A DNA stretch of 64,000 nt, taken from contig CAWELM010000014.1 in NCBI GenBank assembly GCA_963809815.1, forward strand, positions 308,121-372,120. The letters run 5' to 3'. Origin of the DNA: CAVVJA01 sp963809815. Its GTDB lineage: Bacteria > Actinomycetota > Actinomycetes > Mycobacteriales > Jatrophihabitantaceae. A model generated the notes under the pieces. The model had not been told where the DNA came from and ran no database searches. It worked only from the letters and a program-made list of their open reading frames with translations. Below are positions 54,305-62,466 of this stretch, piece by piece. How positions within the stretch are numbered: position 1 is the first letter of the stretch; each line of letters begins with the position of its first letter. Both the position numbers and the translations under genes were made by a program.

Positions 54305-54739
54305 CGCAGAGATGACATTGCCAGAGCTCGCCGAGGCGGTCGACAAAGGCGCGTCGTGGCGGTGCGCCGCGAAGTGACGACGGCGTTAGCGTCGTGGTCC
54401 ACCGCGCATTGCCGAAACGGTGACGCCTGCCGATCGTTGCCACCTGCTGCGCGGCCGCGCGGCCCGCCCGTGCCCGGCGCTGCGCTCGGCCGCCCGCACC
54501 CCGAGCTGGCCGGGGGCTGCCGGACCTCGTGGTTGAAGGCTGCGGGACCATGATGTGACCAAGGGTGACCGTGTCGGCGGCCTCGTCGGCCACGTTCGGG
54601 AGGCGAGTCGAGGTTGGCAATACGAGACCGGCCTGGGCATTCCGCACGAGACCGGGAAGCCCCTGCCAGCGCGATGGAAGCCGGCGAAGCGGTCGACAAA
54701 CGCGTGAGGGAGCCGACTTGTGCGTCGAGTTGGTATGCC
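54305..54739. other. 435-bp region before the nitrilase-like gene
   Basis: I find no convincing gene. Two near-copies of GCGGTCGACAAA with similar flanks lie at about 54330-54352 and 54683-54705 (roughly 22 bases with three differences), bracketing the region. The frame of the downstream gene is open through the last part, but codon use there looks non-coding. It may be remodelled DNA at the edge of an insertion. Confidence 0.5.
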
Positions 54740-56740
54740 GTGAGCGGGGGGCCGATCACGGACGAGCTGCTCGAGTGGCCTCCTGATCTGTTCGCTCTCG
54801 CGAACGTCGTGCTGGCGAGGGCGGAGGCGTTTCGCTTCGCCCTGTCCCCGGTCGAAACGTGGCCCCCTAGTCGGCATCGCGACTGGGCTCACGCGGTCGA
54901 AGAAGCGGGTCATCGGTTCAGCATCTGGGTCGACGATCGAACCGCCGCGATGCCCGACCTGCTCGTCGAGGAATGGGGCTTCTTCCGGGAGCGGGCCGAC
55001 ACCCCTCTCTTGCAACTGGCGACCGGGCGAGACTCGCGAATGTGCGAGGCGCTGCTGACCTTGCATGCGATCGCTGACGAGGCCTGCGCCGGGCTCGGCG
55101 TCGCCCTGGACACGTCGAACGCCGACGCTTCTATCTATCGCGCCCGGGGCCGCGAACTGCTCGCCAGGAAGGGATCGCTGGCTCGCATCGACGCCCGGCT
55201 GCTGCGCGTGCTGCCGAAAGTCCGTACTCCCCCCACGGGACGACCGGCGTTCTCACGCTACGTCTGCGTACACGGTCCGGGCGTTGAGGTTCGGTGGCAC
55301 AAGATCCCGGCTCGCCATCGCGGTACGGACCTTCGGTCGGAGTACGCCACGCTGCTGCTGCTGCCGTGGCCGCTGAGGGTGCGAGCGTCCGACTTTCACC
55401 CTATCGAGGGCTCGCTGCAGAGGCTGACGAATGACCCGTTTGGGTTTTTCGAGTTCGTCCCGGCCGAAGGCCTTGATCTGGATCTCCTGGACCGAGTGTT
55501 GGTCGCCGCCCGTAAGGAGGCCGGTAGCGTCGATGTGGTCGTGCTGCCTGAAAGCGCGGTCGACGAGCGGGAGATCGAGGAGCTCGAAACGCTGCTGCAG
55601 GGCCATGGCGTGGCCTACCTCAACGCCGGGGTCCGCGGTCGCTCGCAACCGCCGGGGCGGTTCTCCGGCAACTGGCTGCATATCGGCATCAACCCGAGAC
55701 TCGAGAAGGGCGGGCCGCCGCCAATCGGGGATCCGGAATCGTGGTTTCACATCCGCCAGAACAAGCACCATAGGTGGTCGCTGGACGAAGGCCAGATCAC
55801 TCAGTACCACCTTGGAGGCGTCCTTCATCCCCACGTCCGATGGTGGGAAGCGATGGAGGTACCCCGCACGGCGATGCAATTCGTTGAACTCGCCGAACTC
55901 ACGCAAGCCTCGCTCGTCTGCGAGGACCTTGCGCAGAATGACGACATCGCCCAGCTCATCCGGTCGGTGGGCCCGACCGTTGTCATTTGCGGTCTCCTCG
56001 ACGGGCCGCAGCTCAACTCCCGCTGGGCCGCCCGCTACGCGAGCGTCCTCGCCGACGACCCGGGCTCGGCAGTGCTGACGCTGGCCTCCCTCGGCATGGT
56101 GGAGCGCTCGCGGCCGCAGGGCCGGGAGCCATCTCGGGTAATCGCTTTGTGGAAGGATTCCAGCACGGGAGTCCGCGAGATTCCGCTCGATCCCGGCGCA
56201 CACGGTGTCCTGCTCACAGTCACCATGGATCGTGCGACTCGGCGAAGCGCCGACGGCCGCTGGCCGGTCAACAACGGCACGTCCTGCTGTAACGCGGCCG
56301 TCTATCAAGTTCGGGCCGCGAACGTTGGCTCAGAACCGACCCCGTCACGCTCCACCACGCCGACTGCGCACATTCTGGAAACCGAGGAGCTCACCATTCT
56401 TACGGCGTGGGCAGAGGGTGTGTCTGAAGCCGCGGCCTTCGCACCCGAACGCATCGACGCCGTACTCGCCGAGGCCCACACAGACGCGACATGGCGAGCC
56501 GAGTTCGGGCTTCCGCAGCCATCCCCCCGACTCGCTGACGCGATGGAATCGCTCAGCCGAACGGTTCGCGCTGCTGCTGACGTCCCACCCAGCACATCGC
56601 TATTCGACGAAATGCTCACCGCAGTCAGCAAGAATCACCCCGGCGAAGGAAGACTCGACGGATTGGTTCGGCACACGTTGCTCGCCATGCTGGAAGAACG
56701 AGCAACGAGGCAATCGACCCAAGCGCACCTGGCCCGCTGA
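54740..56740 (+). CDS. Large standalone nitrilase (carbon-nitrogen hydrolase)-like protein
   Basis: GTG 54740 gives 666 residues; in-frame ATG 54674 would add 22 and no start has a good ribosome site. The N-terminal ~240 residues are helical and unrecognised. The middle carries a C-N hydrolase core with a Glu-Lys-Cys triad: Glu271 in VVVLPESAVDE, Lys342 in IRQNKHHRWSLDE and Cys394 in ASLVCEDLAQND. A ~170-residue C-terminal region follows. Ordinary nitrilases are ~300 residues, so this is a multidomain variant. Its relation to nitrilase domains fused to some defence-associated reverse transcriptases is only a possibility. A broken integrase lies directly downstream. Confidence 0.75.
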   Translation: MSGGPITDELLEWPPDLFALANVVLARAEAFRFALSPVETWPPSRHRDWAHAVEEAGHRFSIWVDDRTAAMPDLLVEEWGFFRERADTPLLQLATGRDSRMCEALLTLHAIADEACAGLGVALDTSNADASIYRARGRELLARKGSLARIDARLLRVLPKVRTPPTGRPAFSRYVCVHGPGVEVRWHKIPARHRGTDLRSEYATLLLLPWPLRVRASDFHPIEGSLQRLTNDPFGFFEFVPAEGLDLDLLDRVLVAARKEAGSVDVVVLPESAVDEREIEELETLLQGHGVAYLNAGVRGRSQPPGRFSGNWLHIGINPRLEKGGPPPIGDPESWFHIRQNKHHRWSLDEGQITQYHLGGVLHPHVRWWEAMEVPRTAMQFVELAELTQASLVCEDLAQNDDIAQLIRSVGPTVVICGLLDGPQLNSRWAARYASVLADDPGSAVLTLASLGMVERSRPQGREPSRVIALWKDSSTGVREIPLDPGAHGVLLTVTMDRATRRSADGRWPVNNGTSCCNAAVYQVRAANVGSEPTPSRSTTPTAHILETEELTILTAWAEGVSEAAAFAPERIDAVLAEAHTDATWRAEFGLPQPSPRLADAMESLSRTVRAAADVPPSTSLFDEMLTAVSKNHPGEGRLDGLVRHTLLAMLEERATRQSTQAHLAR

Positions 56741-56785
56741 CTGCCAAGGCGGGCCATATGCGCCGATCATCAATCGGGTTCGCCG

Positions 56786-56995
56786 GCATCGCTCGCGGTG
56801 AGCGTCGGCGCGAACGTCAACGCTGTCGAGTGGATGGTCGGGCACGCCAGCACGGCCATGACCGTCGATCGCTGAGCGGGACCTCTTCGACGACGATCCC
56901 GATGCCGAAGCAGACCGACTGGACGTCGTCCGTGAATCCGCGCGCGAATTTCCTGCGAGCTTTCGCGGACTACAGCAGAGTTGATCAATCTGCCA
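56786..56995 (+). pseudogene. Tyrosine recombinase (integrase) C-terminal remnant
   Basis: From 56786 one frame reads ASLAVSVGANVNAVEWMVGH and ASTAMTVDR before TGA 56873-56875. This is the conserved HxLGH...T...DRY end of tyrosine integrases. The next frame resumes at 56874 with ERDLFDDDPDAEADRLDVV and continues to about 56995. Two bases missing after GATCGC (expected GAT-CGC-TAC-GAG) remove the catalytic Tyr and break the frame. Nothing upstream matches the rest of an integrase, so only the tail remains. It marks a past integration next to the tRNA fragment at 57040. Confidence 0.85.
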
Positions 56996-57039
56996 AGATC
57001 GCTGAAGTGGCTGCAGGCCAGCTATCCGGGACCTTCAGT

Positions 57040-57089
57040 TGGTGGAGACGAGGGGACTCGAACTCCTAACCCCCGCCTTGCCAAGGCGA
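57040..57089 (-). tRNA. tRNA-Ala(GGC) 3' half fragment, probable attachment site
   Basis: On the minus strand this stretch reads as an anticodon arm (TCGCC-TTGGCAA-GGCGG, anticodon GGC), variable loop, T arm with TTCGAGT loop, the acceptor 3' strand CGTCTCC, discriminator A and CCA. No D arm or 5' acceptor strand precedes it, and one T-stem pair is A-C. It is therefore not a working tRNA gene but the kind of 3' copy left at the end of an element that integrates into a tRNA. A long open frame on the other strand reading GDEGTRTPNPRLAKA is the usual false protein seen over such sequences. Confidence 0.72.
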
Positions 57090-57192
57090 ATCGCACGGCG
57101 TTGGTCAGTGTTGGTATTTGTGGAATCCCTTGCTGTATAAGGGTTTTCAGCGTTTGCCGGTGTTGGCTAGCTCGGGCTGTTGCGGTCCTGGT

Positions 57193-57211
57193 GTGTCCCC
57201 AACGTGTCCCC
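57193..57211. repeat. Short direct repeat next to the tRNA fragment
   Basis: GTGTCCCC occurs twice, at 57193-57200 and 57204-57211, separated by AAC. It lies in the 240-bp non-coding stretch 57090-57329 between the tRNA fragment and the TetR gene. It may be an arm-type recombinase binding site or a remnant of an integrase 3' end; neither can be shown. Nothing else is recognised in the gap. Confidence 0.4.
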
Positions 57212-57329
57212 GCGAAGATCCACTTGTCCAGGACTGCAGTCGCTCGTTGGGCCCTCGGTCAACCGACGTCCACGAAGGAAGCACGGCGCCATGATCGCGG
57301 GCCGCCGGCCGATGATCGGCTGAGCCGCT

Positions 57330-57992
57330 CTACGCGGCCGTGTCGCCTTGCGGTAGCGCGTCGAGGTTGGGCAGCGGGCGCCGGCTGATGTCGTAGGCCT
57401 CGTCGGCGTCGACGCCGAGCATCCGAAGCAGGTCCTCGGTGACCTGGTCGGCGGACTCGGCGTCATCGCGCTCCGGGTGGTCGTGCAGCAGCTGGCCCAG
57501 GCACAGCGCAGCCCCGGCCACGATGACAAGAGCCAGATCCAGGTCGCGGACGGTGAACCGCCCGGCGCGGGCGGCGGCTTCGATGTCGCGGCGGGCGCGG
57601 GGGGCCAGTCCCTTCTCCGATCCGGTGAGCGCCAAGCCGTTGTGCAGCAGCACCTTGCTGAGATCGGGCCTGCGGCGGTGCAGCCGGCCGGTGAGCCGGA
57701 AGCTCTGCGCGAACACCTGGGCGGGATCGTCGATGTCGGCGGTGAGCTGGTCCATGGCGGCGCCGAAGGCGTCGAGGGCGTCTTCGACGGCGGCGTCGAA
57801 GAGTTCCTCCTTCGTCTGGAAGTGGTTGTAGAACGAGCCCATCCCGACGTCGGCGGCCTGGGTGATCTCCTGGATCGGGACGTTCGTTCTCCCGGTCGCG
57901 ATGAAGCCTTGGGCGGCGCGCACCAGTGAGGCGCGGGTGCGCGCCTTGCGCCGTTCGAGGCGGTTCGGGGCCGCGCCTGCCTCCTCGGTCAT
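57330..57992 (-). CDS. TetR-family transcriptional regulator
   Basis: GGAGAG before ATG 57992 gives 220 residues. The N-terminal helix-turn-helix is RASLVRAAQGFIATGRTNVP followed by QEITQAADVGMGSFYNHFQT, the classical TetR signature. The C-terminal ligand domain is Ala/Leu-rich and unspecific. It is divergent from the aromatic-degradation operon starting at 58132, with 139 bp between. It most likely represses that operon and releases DNA on binding a pathway compound. Confidence 0.92.
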   Translation of the reverse strand: MTEEAGAAPNRLERRKARTRASLVRAAQGFIATGRTNVPIQEITQAADVGMGSFYNHFQTKEELFDAAVEDALDAFGAAMDQLTADIDDPAQVFAQSFRLTGRLHRRRPDLSKVLLHNGLALTGSEKGLAPRARRDIEAAARAGRFTVRDLDLALVIVAGAALCLGQLLHDHPERDDAESADQVTEDLLRMLGVDADEAYDISRRPLPNLDALPQGDTAA

Positions 57993-58051
57993 CGCGCTCT
58001 CCTCTCCTGCCGGATTTCCGACCAGATCCGAGTATAGCGAAACGTCAGCGC

Positions 58052-58103
58052 TGAAGAAATCTTCAAACACCTCTTGACTGATGCTATGTTCATGACTGAC
58101 AAT
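58052..58103. promoter_or_regulatory. Candidate promoter and TetR operator for the catabolic operon
   Basis: TGAAGA-AA-TCTTCA at 58052-58065 is a perfect inverted repeat. It is followed by a -35-like TTGACT (58074-58079) and, 18 bases later, a -10-like GACAAT (58098-58103). The first gene has AAGGAG before its ATG. The repeat sits between the divergent tetR and operon starts, where a TetR operator is expected. The assignment is by eye. Confidence 0.5.
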
Positions 58104-58131
58104 ATCCTCAGATACTTGAAAGGAGCGGTCG

Positions 58132-59259
58132 ATGAGCGACCATCACGACCCGCACGCCGGTCTGCACAGCGAGCAGGGTGGACTGTCGGGCGAGCACCCC
58201 GGCCGGGCTAAGAACCCGGTCGTGAAGGTGCACGACCTGGCCTGGTTGGAGTTCGAGAAGCCGAACCTGGACCGGGCCGAGGCATTCGCGCACGCCTTCG
58301 GGTTCAGCACCGCGCTACGGACCCCGGACGCGCTGCAGCTGCGGGGTACCGACCCGGGTGCACCGTGCGTGCTGATCCGCCAGGGCCGGTCGCGGTTCGT
58401 CGGCCCGGCGTTCCGGGCGGCTGATTCCGCCGACGTCCTGCGGCTGGCCGAGGCGACCGGTGCCACCGCCACGAAGCTGCCGGAGAGCATGGGCGGGCTG
58501 AGCGTGGAGTTGACCGACCCGACCGGGCTTGCCGTTCGCGTCGTCTCGGACACCGACGACCTGGCGGCGCTGCCTGGCCAGGAACCACTGGAGCTCAATT
58601 TCGGCCACGCGAGCCCACGGGCCAACTCGACGCAGCGCGCGCCGCGCGAGCCGGCGAAGGTGCAGCGCCTCGGGCACGTGGTGTTGCAAACCACCAAGTA
58701 TCTGGAGTCGCTGAACTGGTACCTGCAGCATCTGGGCCTGATCGTCAGCGACTTCCTGTACTACCCGGGGCAGCGCGAACGCGGGCCGGTAATGAGCTTT
58801 ATTCGCTGCGACCGCGGTGCCACCCCGACCGACCACCACACGCTGGCGATGACGCTGGGCCCCAGCCGCTACGTCCACTCCGCCTACCAGGTCGCCGACC
58901 TCGACGCGCTGGCCGCCGGCGGGGAGTACCTGCGCGAACACGGCTACCAGCACTCGTGGGGCATCGGCCGGCACATCCAGGGCAGCCAGATCTTCGATTA
59001 CTGGCGCGACCCGGACGGGTTCATGGTCGAGCACTACAGCGACGGTGACCTGTTCGACAACACCCTCGAGCCGGGCTGGGCGCCGATGGCCGCCTCCGGC
59101 CTGGCCCAGTGGGGGCCGCCGGCGACCAAGGACTTCCTCGGCATCAAACCGGGGCCGCAGACGGTACACGAACTGCGCACGATTCTGCGGGCGCTGCGTG
59201 AAGACAACGAGTTCGACTTCGCCGCCGTGCGCGGCCTGCTCAAGGTCGCCAGCTCATGA
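58132..59259 (+). CDS. VOC-family extradiol (catechol) dioxygenase
   Basis: AAGGAG before ATG 58132 gives 375 residues with two VOC modules. Candidate Fe(II) ligands are His in RLGHVVLQTTKYLESLNWY, His in TDHHTLAMTLG and Glu in DPDGFMVEHYSDGD, as in type I extradiol dioxygenases. It would cleave a catechol next to its hydroxyls. The C-terminal ~80 residues (LEPGWAPMAASGLAQWGPP) extend beyond the core. It is the first gene of the operon with a FAH-family hydrolase, whose start overlaps its stop. Confidence 0.88.
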   Translation: MSDHHDPHAGLHSEQGGLSGEHPGRAKNPVVKVHDLAWLEFEKPNLDRAEAFAHAFGFSTALRTPDALQLRGTDPGAPCVLIRQGRSRFVGPAFRAADSADVLRLAEATGATATKLPESMGGLSVELTDPTGLAVRVVSDTDDLAALPGQEPLELNFGHASPRANSTQRAPREPAKVQRLGHVVLQTTKYLESLNWYLQHLGLIVSDFLYYPGQRERGPVMSFIRCDRGATPTDHHTLAMTLGPSRYVHSAYQVADLDALAAGGEYLREHGYQHSWGIGRHIQGSQIFDYWRDPDGFMVEHYSDGDLFDNTLEPGWAPMAASGLAQWGPPATKDFLGIKPGPQTVHELRTILRALREDNEFDFAAVRGLLKVASS

Positions 59260-60194
59260 CCACGACCATCTTCCGCACCGCAGACGCCTGGTACGTGGCC
59301 ACGCCCGACGGCGCCGTCAAGATCGCCACCAAGGCCGGGACGACGGCCCAACTGCTGCGCGACCGCGAGGCGATCTCCGCCGCGGCGGTCAGCAGCGACC
59401 CCGTGCCGGTCGACTCCCTCGCCCTCATGTCGCCGGTTACCGCGCCGTGCCGGGTCGTCGCCCAGATGACGAACTTCACGTCGCACGCGAAGGACGCGGG
59501 ACTCAACCCGGACACAGTGCCGCTGACGTTCTTCCGCAAGTCCTCCGGCTCGATCAGCGGCCCGTTCGACGAGGTGGTGAAGCCCGCGCACGTGCGGCTA
59601 CTGGACTACGAGGTGGAGATCGGGCTGGTGATCGGCCGCGAGATGCCGGTCGGCACCGAGATCACCGAGGACAACCTCGCCGACTACGTCGCCGGCATGG
59701 TGGTCACCGACGACGTCTCCGCCCGCGACGTGCAACTGCCCAAGACCCAATTCTACGAGAGCAAGTCCTATCCCACGTTCACCCCGGTCGGCCCGGCGCT
59801 GGTGCTGCCGGACGCCGACGAGCTCAAGCGGTTCACCGATCTGCGGCTGACGCTGTCGGTCAACGGCGAGGTACGGCAGGACCGCACCGTCGCGGACATG
59901 ATCTACCAGCCGGTCCAGGCGCTGCGCGCGCTGACCCGCTTCCAGCGGCTGGATCCCGGTGACCTGCTGCTCACCGGCACCCCCGTCGGCACCGCGCTGA
60001 GCGCACCGCCCAAGCCCGTCGAGATCCTCACCGCCCTCCTGCCGACGGCAACCAAATGGCGGCTGTTCTTCCAGGCTCAAGCCAAAAACCGCAAGTACCT
60101 GCAGGACGGCGACGTCATCGAGGCCGGCGTGGCCACCGACGACCGCGTCATCGACCTGGGCACCCAACGCACAGTCGTGAGGTATCCACGATGA
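59256..60194 (+). CDS. Fumarylacetoacetate hydrolase (FAH) family protein
   Basis: ATG 59256 overlaps the dioxygenase stop and gives 312 residues. The FAH fold has metal-binding residues in LDYEVEIGLVIGREMPVG (Glu-x-Glu) and VVTDDVSARDVQL (Asp), plus GDLLLTGTPVGTALS near the C-terminus. Family members hydrolyse or hydrate ring-cleavage products, decarboxylate oxalocrotonate, or cleave acylpyruvates. In this operon it likely acts on the product of the extradiol enzyme. Confidence 0.9.
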   Translation: MTTTIFRTADAWYVATPDGAVKIATKAGTTAQLLRDREAISAAAVSSDPVPVDSLALMSPVTAPCRVVAQMTNFTSHAKDAGLNPDTVPLTFFRKSSGSISGPFDEVVKPAHVRLLDYEVEIGLVIGREMPVGTEITEDNLADYVAGMVVTDDVSARDVQLPKTQFYESKSYPTFTPVGPALVLPDADELKRFTDLRLTLSVNGEVRQDRTVADMIYQPVQALRALTRFQRLDPGDLLLTGTPVGTALSAPPKPVEILTALLPTATKWRLFFQAQAKNRKYLQDGDVIEAGVATDDRVIDLGTQRTVVRYPR

Positions 60195-62095
60195 CCAGCG
60201 ACCTGCTATGGCCCCGCTACGCCAACCCGGGCGACCTGCCAGTGATCGAGGCGGTCCCGCTGCAGGACCGCGGACTGCCGCAGACCACCTACGCACTGCT
60301 CACCCGCGCCGCGACGCTGTGGCCCGAGCGGACCGCGGTCACCGTCCTGCCGGACGCCGCCCGGTGGACCGAGCCGCGGCGGCACACGTTCGGTGAGTTG
60401 CTGGCCGACGTGCATCGCTACGCCAACGCCCTGCACGCACTCGGCGTGCGCCCCGGTGACGCGGTGGCGCTGATGTCCCCGAACTGCGCCGAACTCATCA
60501 CCGCCACCCTGGCCGCGCAGCTCGCGGGTATCGCCGCACCGCTCAACGGCGGCCTGTCCCGGACACACCTCGCCGAGCTGCTACGCCGCTCCGGCGCCCG
60601 GGTACTCGTCACCGCCGGCCCCGAGCTGGCCCCGGACGTGTGGGACACCGCGCGCGAGCTCGCCCCAGAGCTGGACGTCATCCTCGTGCTGCGGCCCACC
60701 GGCGCCGAGACAACGCCCACACCCCTGCCGGAGATACCCGGCGTGCGCACCGAATACCTCGGCCACCTCGCCGCGAGCAAGGACCCAGCAAAATTCGCCG
60801 GCTCGCCGCCGAAGGGCTCCGACCTGGCCGCCCTGTTCCACACCGGCGGCACCACCGGGTCGCCGAAGCTCGCCGCGCACACGCACGCCAACGAGGTCGC
60901 CGACGCGTGGATGCTGGCCGCGAACTCGCTGTTCGACGCCGACTCCGCAGTCTTCGCAGCGCTGCCGCTGTTCCACGTGAACGCGCTGATCGTCACAACG
61001 CTGGCCCCGCTCTACAAGGGCCAGCAGGTCGTATGGGCCGGGCCGCTGGGCTACCGCGAACCCGCGCTGTTCGGCCACTTCTGGCGGATCGTCGAGCACT
61101 ACCGGATCGCCGCGATGAGCGCCGTCCCCACGGTCTACGCCACCCTTGCGCAGGTCCCGGTCGACGCACACATCGGCAGCCTGCGCGTTGCGATGGTGGG
61201 CGCCTCGCCGCTCCCGGCCGCGGTACGGGACGCCTTCCAGGCGCACACCGGGGTGCGGCTGCTCGAGGGATATGGCCTCACCGAGGCCACCTGTGCCAGC
61301 GCCCGCAGCTTCCCCGACGCGCCCCGGCCCGGCTCGGCTGGACAGCGCCTGCCGTACCAGCGCGTGCGCATCGTCCACATCGAGTCAGACGGGCAGTGGA
61401 CGGACGCCCCACCGGGAGCAGTCGGCGTGCTGGCGATCAGCGGCCCGACCGTGTTCCCCGGCTACGTCACCGGCCGCGACGAAGACGGCCACGTCCTGGA
61501 CGGCATGAGCAAGCTAGTCGACGGCTGGCTGGACACCGGCGACCTGGCCCGCCTCGATGAGGAAGGATTCATCTACCTCACCGGCCGGGCCAAGGACTTG
61601 ATCATCCGGGGTGGTCACAACATCGACCCCGCGATCATCGAGGACGCGCTGCTCGCCCACCCCCAGGTCACCGCGGCCGCCGCCGTCGGCCGGCCCGACG
61701 TCCACGCCGGGGAGGTACCGGTCGCCTACGTCACCCTCGCCCCCGAGGCAACCGTCACCGGGGACCAGCTGCGCGACTTCGCGGCCGACCGGGTCGCCGA
61801 ACGCGCCGCCGCACCCAAAACCGTCACCGTGCTCGACCCGCTCCCGGTGACCGCGGTCGGCAAGCCGTACAAGCTGGCGTTACGCGCCGACGCCACCCGA
61901 CGCGCCGTCGCCGACGCCCTCGCCGGGCTCCCCAGCACACAGGTCGACACCGCGATCGACGACGGCTCCGTCGTCACCACAGTCACCGTCACCGACGACA
62001 CCGACACCGCAGCCGTGACCGCGGTCCTCAACCAGTACGCGCTGCGCTGGCACCTCAATGTGCCGGCCACCGACAGCGCCCCCGTCTCCGACTGA
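60191..62095 (+). CDS. Acyl-CoA synthetase (AMP-forming)
   Basis: ATG 60191 overlaps the preceding stop and gives 634 residues, longer than the ~520-550 usual for the class. AMP-binding motifs are FHTGGTTGSPKLAAHTHAN, EGYGLTEATCAS, and GWLDTGDLARLDEEGFIYLTGRAKDLIIRGGHNI. The A10 Lys lies in AVGKPYKLAL. A C-terminal extension of ~70 residues (SVVTTVTVTDDTDTAAV) is unrecognised. It activates a carboxylic acid with CoA, probably an aromatic or side-chain acid entering the pathway. Confidence 0.9.
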   Translation: MTSDLLWPRYANPGDLPVIEAVPLQDRGLPQTTYALLTRAATLWPERTAVTVLPDAARWTEPRRHTFGELLADVHRYANALHALGVRPGDAVALMSPNCAELITATLAAQLAGIAAPLNGGLSRTHLAELLRRSGARVLVTAGPELAPDVWDTARELAPELDVILVLRPTGAETTPTPLPEIPGVRTEYLGHLAASKDPAKFAGSPPKGSDLAALFHTGGTTGSPKLAAHTHANEVADAWMLAANSLFDADSAVFAALPLFHVNALIVTTLAPLYKGQQVVWAGPLGYREPALFGHFWRIVEHYRIAAMSAVPTVYATLAQVPVDAHIGSLRVAMVGASPLPAAVRDAFQAHTGVRLLEGYGLTEATCASARSFPDAPRPGSAGQRLPYQRVRIVHIESDGQWTDAPPGAVGVLAISGPTVFPGYVTGRDEDGHVLDGMSKLVDGWLDTGDLARLDEEGFIYLTGRAKDLIIRGGHNIDPAIIEDALLAHPQVTAAAAVGRPDVHAGEVPVAYVTLAPEATVTGDQLRDFAADRVAERAAAPKTVTVLDPLPVTAVGKPYKLALRADATRRAVADALAGLPSTQVDTAIDDGSVVTTVTVTDDTDTAAVTAVLNQYALRWHLNVPATDSAPVSD

Positions 62096-62112
62096 ACATT
62101 CAAGGACAACCC

Positions 62113-62466
62113 ATGAACGCCTCGATCACCCTCGCAGTACTCGTTACATTGATCTTCGCCCTGCTCGGCACGGCCAAGATCATGGCGGTGCCGCCGATGC
62201 GCGAACTCGCCGCCGAGGCGGGATTCTCCGTCGACGCCTACCGCAGCATCGGCGTCCTGGAGGTCGCCGGCGCGGTCGGTGTCGCGCTGGGCCTCGCGGT
62301 GCCGCTGCTCGGCCGCGTCGCCGCGGCCGGGCTGCTGCTCCTGCTCGCCGGCGCCCTCATCACCCACCTCCGGCAAGGACACGGGCCGCGCAAGTACGCG
62401 CCCGTCATCGTCTGCGGCGTTCTCGTCGCCGGCTACCTCGCCGCGCTGAACGGAGCCATCGCATGA
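62113..62466 (+). CDS. DoxX-family membrane protein
   Basis: The protein has 117 residues with four hydrophobic helices: ITLAVLVTLIFALLGTAKIM, the conserved GVLEVAGAVGVALGLAVPLL, AAAGLLLLLAGALITHL and APVIVCGVLVAGYLAALNG. DoxX-like proteins are found beside oxidoreductases and quinone-linked enzymes; their function is not settled. Its stop overlaps the start of the monooxygenase gene. Confidence 0.85.
   Translation: MNASITLAVLVTLIFALLGTAKIMAVPPMRELAAEAGFSVDAYRSIGVLEVAGAVGVALGLAVPLLGRVAAAGLLLLLAGALITHLRQGHGPRKYAPVIVCGVLVAGYLAALNGAIA

Noticed and set aside
57040..57089. Complete tRNA gene
   Set aside because: No D arm or 5' acceptor strand precedes the anticodon arm, so only a 3' fragment is present.
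56981..57388. Plus-strand frame containing GDEGTRTPNPRLAKA
   Set aside because: This peptide is the usual false translation of sequence antisense to a tRNA 3' half.
57167..57529. Minus-strand frame ending GDTLGTHQDR, possibly an integrase tail
   Set aside because: It runs through the TetR gene in another frame and lacks the integrase RxxR, HxLGH and Tyr motifs.
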